64,000 bases of DNA, taken from the NCBI GenBank assembly GCA_900551365.1, contig URVZ01000002.1:1-64000 (forward strand). Reading direction: 5' to 3'. This DNA comes from an uncultured Collinsella sp. (lineage in GTDB: Bacteria > Actinomycetota > Coriobacteriia > Coriobacteriales > Coriobacteriaceae). Position numbers and translations under genes: made by a program. The notes below the pieces were generated by a model. That model saw only the letters and a list, made by a program, of their open reading frames with translations. It was not told where the DNA came from and did no database searches. Within the stretch, counting starts at the first letter, position 1. Each line of letters opens with the position of its first letter. Shown here in pieces: positions 60,503-64,000 of this stretch.

Positions 60503-61636
60503 ATGAGCACTTCGATTCAACCGAACGCGCCGTTTCGCGCCGATATCGTCGGCAGTTTTCTTCGTCCGCAGGCTGTAAAGGATGCCCGTGCCGCCTATGT
60601 CGCGGGTAAACTTGACGCTTCCGGCCTTAAGGCCGTCGAGGACGATGCTATTCGCGATTTGGTGGCAAAGCAGAAGGCCGCCGGCCTGCAGGTCATCACC
60701 GATGGCGAGTTTCGCCGCAGCTACTGGCACCTCGATTTTATGTGGGGGCTGAACGGCGTCGAGCGTCGCACCTCGCGTACGGGATATATGTTCCACGACG
60801 AGGAGACCACGGCCGATACCGCCGTGGTGACTGGCTCCATCAGCGGCGAGAACCACCCCTTCGTCGAGCACTTTAAGTTTGTCAAGGCACTTGAGGGCGA
60901 GGACCACGTTGCACGCCAGACCATCCCGGCGCCTATCCAGACGTTCTCTGAGGTCACGCTCGACCGCTGCGATGGCCAGCAGGAGAGCCTGCGCGCTGTC
61001 TATAAGACCGATGAGGAACTTGCCGACGCCATCGCAGCCGCTTATCGTACGGTGATCGCCGACCTGTACGCTGCAGGCTGCCGCAACATCCAGTTTGATG
61101 ACTGCACCTGGGGCATCTATTGCGATACCGACTTTGTGTCCAAGACCGGCATGAGCCCGGTTGATCTGCAAAAGGTGAGTGAGCTGGGCGTGGCGCTCAA
61201 CAACGCCGCTATCGAGGGCAAGCCCGACGACCTGGTCATTAACACGCATGTGTGCCGCGGTAACTACCACTCTACCTATGCCTTCGAGGGTGGCTATGAC
61301 CCCATCGCGCCATACCTGTTCGCAAACGAGGATGTTGACGCATTTTACCTGGAGTTCGATACGCCGCGCGCCGGTGGCTTTGAGCCGCTCAAGTATGCCG
61401 CTCCCGGCAAGAAGGTCGTGCTGGGCCTGGTGACCACCAAGGCCGCTGAGCTCGAGGACGAGGATGCCATCGTCGAACGTATCCACGAGGCCGCAAAGTA
61501 TGTGCCGCTCGAGAACCTGTACCTGTCGCCCCAGTGCGGCTTTGCCAGCTGTGAGATTGGCAACAAACTGACCGAGGACGAACAGTGGGCAAAGATCGCG
61601 CTGGTCAAGCGCATTGCCGAGCGCGTTTGGAAGTAA
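60503..61636 (+). CDS. Cobalamin-independent methionine synthase-like protein (MetE C-terminal domain)
   Basis: A 377-residue protein consisting of only the catalytic C-terminal barrel of MetE. It shows DIVGSFLRPQAVKDAR at the start, DGEFRRSYWHLDF and IPAPIQTF. FDDCTWGIY follows, then NTHVCRGNYHSTYAFEGGYDPIAPYLF, which supplies the zinc-ligand histidine and cysteine, and LSPQCGFAS with the second cysteine. Full MetE is about 750 residues; this short form resembles archaeal and YxjG/YxjH-type enzymes that methylate homocysteine with a methyl donor other than the polyglutamyl folate. ATG 60503 follows AAGGGAG. A LysR-type operator sits upstream. Confidence 0.88.
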   Translation: MSTSIQPNAPFRADIVGSFLRPQAVKDARAAYVAGKLDASGLKAVEDDAIRDLVAKQKAAGLQVITDGEFRRSYWHLDFMWGLNGVERRTSRTGYMFHDEETTADTAVVTGSISGENHPFVEHFKFVKALEGEDHVARQTIPAPIQTFSEVTLDRCDGQQESLRAVYKTDEELADAIAAAYRTVIADLYAAGCRNIQFDDCTWGIYCDTDFVSKTGMSPVDLQKVSELGVALNNAAIEGKPDDLVINTHVCRGNYHSTYAFEGGYDPIAPYLFANEDVDAFYLEFDTPRAGGFEPLKYAAPGKKVVLGLVTTKAAELEDEDAIVERIHEAAKYVPLENLYLSPQCGFASCEIGNKLTEDEQWAKIALVKRIAERVWK

Positions 61637-61759
61637 CGCTACCGTTCGCAGGTGACGGCGCGTGCGAGACATGGCGCATCGCGTACAATGGTTCGGATCG
61701 TATCGTTCGGGCAGGTAATCCGCTATGCTCGAGCGCCCTTCCATTTTGAAAGGACTCTC

Positions 61760-63094
61760 ATGTCCCAGTCCTCGACGCCCGCCGCCAGCGATGCCATCTA
61801 CGACGCATCGTCGCTCGGCCGCCCGCGCATGTTTTTGCTCGGTCTGCAGCACCTGTTTGCCATGTTTGGCGCCACCGTGCTGGTGCCCGTGCTCACCGGT
61901 CTCTCGGTTTCGGCAACGCTTTTGTTTGCCGGTTTGGGCACGCTGCTGTTCCACTTCCTGTCGCGCGGTAAGGTGCCGGCATTTTTGGGCTCATCGTTTG
62001 CCTTTATTGCCGGTTATGCCGCAATCGCGCCCAACGGCGAGACCGAGCTTTTGCCCTACGCTTGTCTGGGCGTTGCTTGCGCCGGCCTGCTTTATCCGGT
62101 GCTTGCGGCGCTCTTCCGCGCCTTTGGCGCCAAGCGTGTCATGCGTTTCTTCCCGCCGGTGGTGACTGGCCCCATCGTCATTTCGATCGGTCTGATCCTG
62201 GCGAGCTCCGCTATTGCTAACTGCCAGACCAACTGGCTTGTGGCTGTCATTGGCGTTGCCGTTATCGTCACCTGCAACATCTGGGGCCGTGGCATGGTCA
62301 AGATCGTGCCGATTTTGCTGGGCGTTGTGGTGAGCTATGCCGTTGCGGCTGCGCTCGGCGAGGTTGATTTCTCGGGCGTTGCCGCCGCTCCGTGGGTCGG
62401 TCTGCCCATCGTGTGGGACAACACCGTGTTTGCACTCTTTGGGCCGCAGTTCGATAACGGTCTTGCCACGACGGCCATCATCACCATCATGCCGCTGGCC
62501 TTCGCGACCATGATCGAGCATATCGGCGATATCTCTGCTATCGGTTCGACTTGCGAGCGCAACTACATTGCCGATCCCGGTCTGCATCGCACGCTGCTCG
62601 GCGACGGCCTTGCCACGATTCTGGCTTCGCTCTTTGGCGCTCCGGCCAACACTACGTATGGCGAGAACACCGGCGTGCTCGCCCTGACGCGCGTGTTCGA
62701 CCCGCGCGTAATTCGAATTGCCGCGTGTTGCGCCATCGTGCTTTCGTTCTGCCCCAAGTTCGCCGCGGTCATCGCCGCCATGCCGGCATGCGTTATCGGC
62801 GGTGTGTCGCTCGTGCTCTACGGCATGATCAGCGCTGTGGGCGTCCGCAACCTCATCGAGAACCAGGTCGATTTCCAGAACAACCGCAACGTGCTGGTTG
62901 CCGCGCTGGTGCTCGTGCTTTCGCTCGGCATCGCGTACAGCACCGCCGGCGCCATCGTGTTGGAGCTGGGCGGCGTGACCATTTCGCTGTCCGGCATTGC
63001 CGTGGGCTCACTGGTGGGCATCGTGCTCAACGCCATCCTGCCGGGTAACGACTTTGAGTTTGATGTCTCCGAGCTTGAGGAGGCTGCTGAGTAG
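61760..63094 (+). CDS. uraA: Uracil permease (NCS2/UraA family)
   Basis: A 444-residue nucleobase:cation symporter-2 protein with about 14 membrane segments. The stretch MFGATVLVPVLTGLSVSATLLFAGLGTLLFHF and GKVPAFLGSSFAFIAGYAAI closely follows UraA-type uracil permeases. FFPPVVTGPIVISIGL, MIEHIGDISAIGSTCERNYIADPGLHRTLLGDGLATI (substrate-binding glutamate region) and APANTTYGENTGVLALTRVFDPRVIR confirm the family. ATG 61760 follows AAGGA; the open frame upstream begins in the intergenic region. It is followed by a clear terminator. Confidence 0.92.
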   Translation: MSQSSTPAASDAIYDASSLGRPRMFLLGLQHLFAMFGATVLVPVLTGLSVSATLLFAGLGTLLFHFLSRGKVPAFLGSSFAFIAGYAAIAPNGETELLPYACLGVACAGLLYPVLAALFRAFGAKRVMRFFPPVVTGPIVISIGLILASSAIANCQTNWLVAVIGVAVIVTCNIWGRGMVKIVPILLGVVVSYAVAAALGEVDFSGVAAAPWVGLPIVWDNTVFALFGPQFDNGLATTAIITIMPLAFATMIEHIGDISAIGSTCERNYIADPGLHRTLLGDGLATILASLFGAPANTTYGENTGVLALTRVFDPRVIRIAACCAIVLSFCPKFAAVIAAMPACVIGGVSLVLYGMISAVGVRNLIENQVDFQNNRNVLVAALVLVLSLGIAYSTAGAIVLELGGVTISLSGIAVGSLVGIVLNAILPGNDFEFDVSELEEAAE

Positions 63095-63120
63095 CAGCTG
63101 CGTTCAGCTAAAACAAGATA

Positions 63121-63157
63121 TGGTGCCCATGCGTATATGCGTGTGGGCACCATTTTT
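63121..63157. terminator. Terminator after uraA
   Basis: TGGTGCCCA (63121-63129) pairs with TGGGCACCA (63144-63152) and is followed by TTTTT. It overlaps the stop of the convergent esterase gene (63156-63158). Confidence 0.85.
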
Positions 63158-63821
63158 AATGCGTCAGTATCCAGTGGATGCCGCGGGCCATGCGTAAGTC
63201 GGTTTGGGCAAAGTGATTGCCGGGGTTGAGCTCCAGCGTTGTTGGAATGCCGCGCTCGACGAGCAACGCTTCCATCGCGCGTGTGTCGTCGAGTACATGC
63301 CGCATCATGCGGTTGGGCGTCTTGGTTTCCTTTTTGCCGAGTGACAGGTAGACGGCTTGCGGGCTGCCGGCAAAAGGGGCCGTGCTGGCACGGTCGACAA
63401 AGTCGGGAAACCATAGCGACCCCGATGCGCTCGCGGCGCGGTCAAAGGCGTCGGTTTGCCAGAGGGACCAGAGTGCGAAGAGGCCCGCGAGCGAGTAGCC
63501 GGCAATGCCGCGCCAGGTGGGCGGCTGAGGAAGCGACGACTCGACCTGGGGGATTATCTGATTCAGCAGCTCATCAAGAAAATCGGCAGCTTGGCCGCCG
63601 AAAGGCTCGGCATCGCGTACGGTCCCGTCGCATGCCCAGGGGCTCAGCTCGCGATTCCAATCGAGCCCGCCAATGGTGACGAGGGCGAATGGCGGACAGT
63701 CGAGCTCTCGGCAACACTTATAAACCTCGCTGCCGTCGCCCACGACCACAGGAAGGTAGATGACAGGCGCGCTTTCCGTATGATTCGAATAAACGGTTAT
63801 CTGCTTTTGATGCGCTTCCAT
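63156..63821 (-). CDS. Esterase-like alpha/beta hydrolase
   Basis: A 221-residue protein of the putative-esterase family (esterase D / enterochelin-esterase-like fold). The nucleophile elbow is GIAGYSLAGLFALWSL with the catalytic serine, SGSLWFPDFVDR follows, and the likely histidine is in LNPGNHFAQTDLRMA. The N-terminal half (YLPVVVGDGSEVYKCC, FALVTIGGLDWNRELSPW) forms the first strands. The substrate is unknown. The ATG at 63821 has only a weak ribosome site. Confidence 0.82.
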   Translation of the reverse strand: MEAHQKQITVYSNHTESAPVIYLPVVVGDGSEVYKCCRELDCPPFALVTIGGLDWNRELSPWACDGTVRDAEPFGGQAADFLDELLNQIIPQVESSLPQPPTWRGIAGYSLAGLFALWSLWQTDAFDRAASASGSLWFPDFVDRASTAPFAGSPQAVYLSLGKKETKTPNRMMRHVLDDTRAMEALLVERGIPTTLELNPGNHFAQTDLRMARGIHWILTH

Positions 63822-63935
63822 GACGGGCTTCTCTCAGTGTTGTGATATCGGCAGCCCCAATTGTCGCACGCCAGCGTATGCCGGTTGGGCTAGACCAAAG
63901 ACAATCTCGTGCATCCCCTGCGGACGCATATGGAA

Positions 63936-63971
63936 AACGCCACCGCCGGAGGGGAGCTCGGCGGTGGCGTT
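63936..63971 (-). terminator. Hairpin near the right edge, probable terminator of a gene outside the window
   Basis: AACGCCACCGCCG (63936-63948) is complementary to CGGCGGTGGCGTT (63959-63971). On the minus strand it is followed by TTTCC, so it could end a minus-strand gene lying to the right of the window. The last 30 bases contain no recognisable gene. Confidence 0.55.
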
Positions 63972-64000
63972 GTTAAACGGTGCTGGGGCTCGGGGCCTTC

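Noticed and set aside
60458..61954. 498-codon minus-strand frame opposite the MetE-like gene
   Set aside because: Shadow of a gene with clear MetE zinc-ligand motifs; no ribosome site or recognised domain.

Overview
The window is a dense, high-GC bacterial chromosome segment. It holds about 54 protein genes on both strands, short intergenic gaps, and no rRNA, tRNA, IS or prophage that I can recognise. Gene content, GC-rich codon use, TACAAT-like -10 boxes and many long antisense shadow ORFs fit a Coriobacteriia actinobacterium, most likely Collinsella from an animal gut. That assignment is inference from protein style; no 16S gene is present.

Layout. 1-8050: end of an unknown gene, a fused ATPase-permease ABC transporter (MacB/FtsX type), a two-gene unit of unknown membrane proteins, a short MgtA-like P-type ATPase and an orphan OmpR-type DNA-binding domain. 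8100-11300: a folded leader, full-length mgtA and a 51-residue membrane protein. 11300-15900: tRNA dihydrouridine synthase, glutaredoxin, an XRE/zinc-ribbon/TipAS regulator, TrmO and a MalY/PatB aminotransferase. 15980-22460: two solute-binding hybrid sensor kinases, one split into lipoprotein plus kinase, the other fused, converging on a small PPOX-fold gene. 22700-29300: two-TM potassium channel, LOG protein, ClC-family protein, EFR1-type flavodoxin-ferredoxin, EamA exporter, an inverted-repeat element, and a GntR-ABC-permease operon. 29500-36900: release factor 3, a VUT/YhhQ transporter behind a candidate preQ1 riboswitch, an SDR, uracil-DNA glycosylase, EamA, LysR and MATE. 37000-42700: RlmA- and RsmJ-type rRNA methyltransferases, small proteins, GNAT and a TetM-like translation GTPase. 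42800-47700: two AAA ATPases flanking a UvrA2-like protein. 47800-50700: TrmL, a CobW-family metallochaperone, an ArsC-fold protein and an FMN reductase. 50760-56330: two c-di-GMP proteins and a patatin. 56400-58500: thiM, a thiamine-binding gene and thiE under a TPP riboswitch. 58500-64000: HAD phosphatase, LysR, MetE-like synthase, UraA permease and an esterase.

Two themes cross the window. The first is cation, redox and signal sensing at the membrane (P-type ATPases, orphan kinases, c-di-GMP, channels). The second is a set of intergenic palindromes in at least four sequence families. Their arms stay perfectly paired while their sequences vary, and they resemble REP elements, but no mobilising enzyme is present here. 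No single gene block is clearly a new system. The best leads are the preQ1-like leader, the covarying palindromes, the P-type ATPase cluster with its leader and small membrane protein, and the ATPase-UvrA2 pair.
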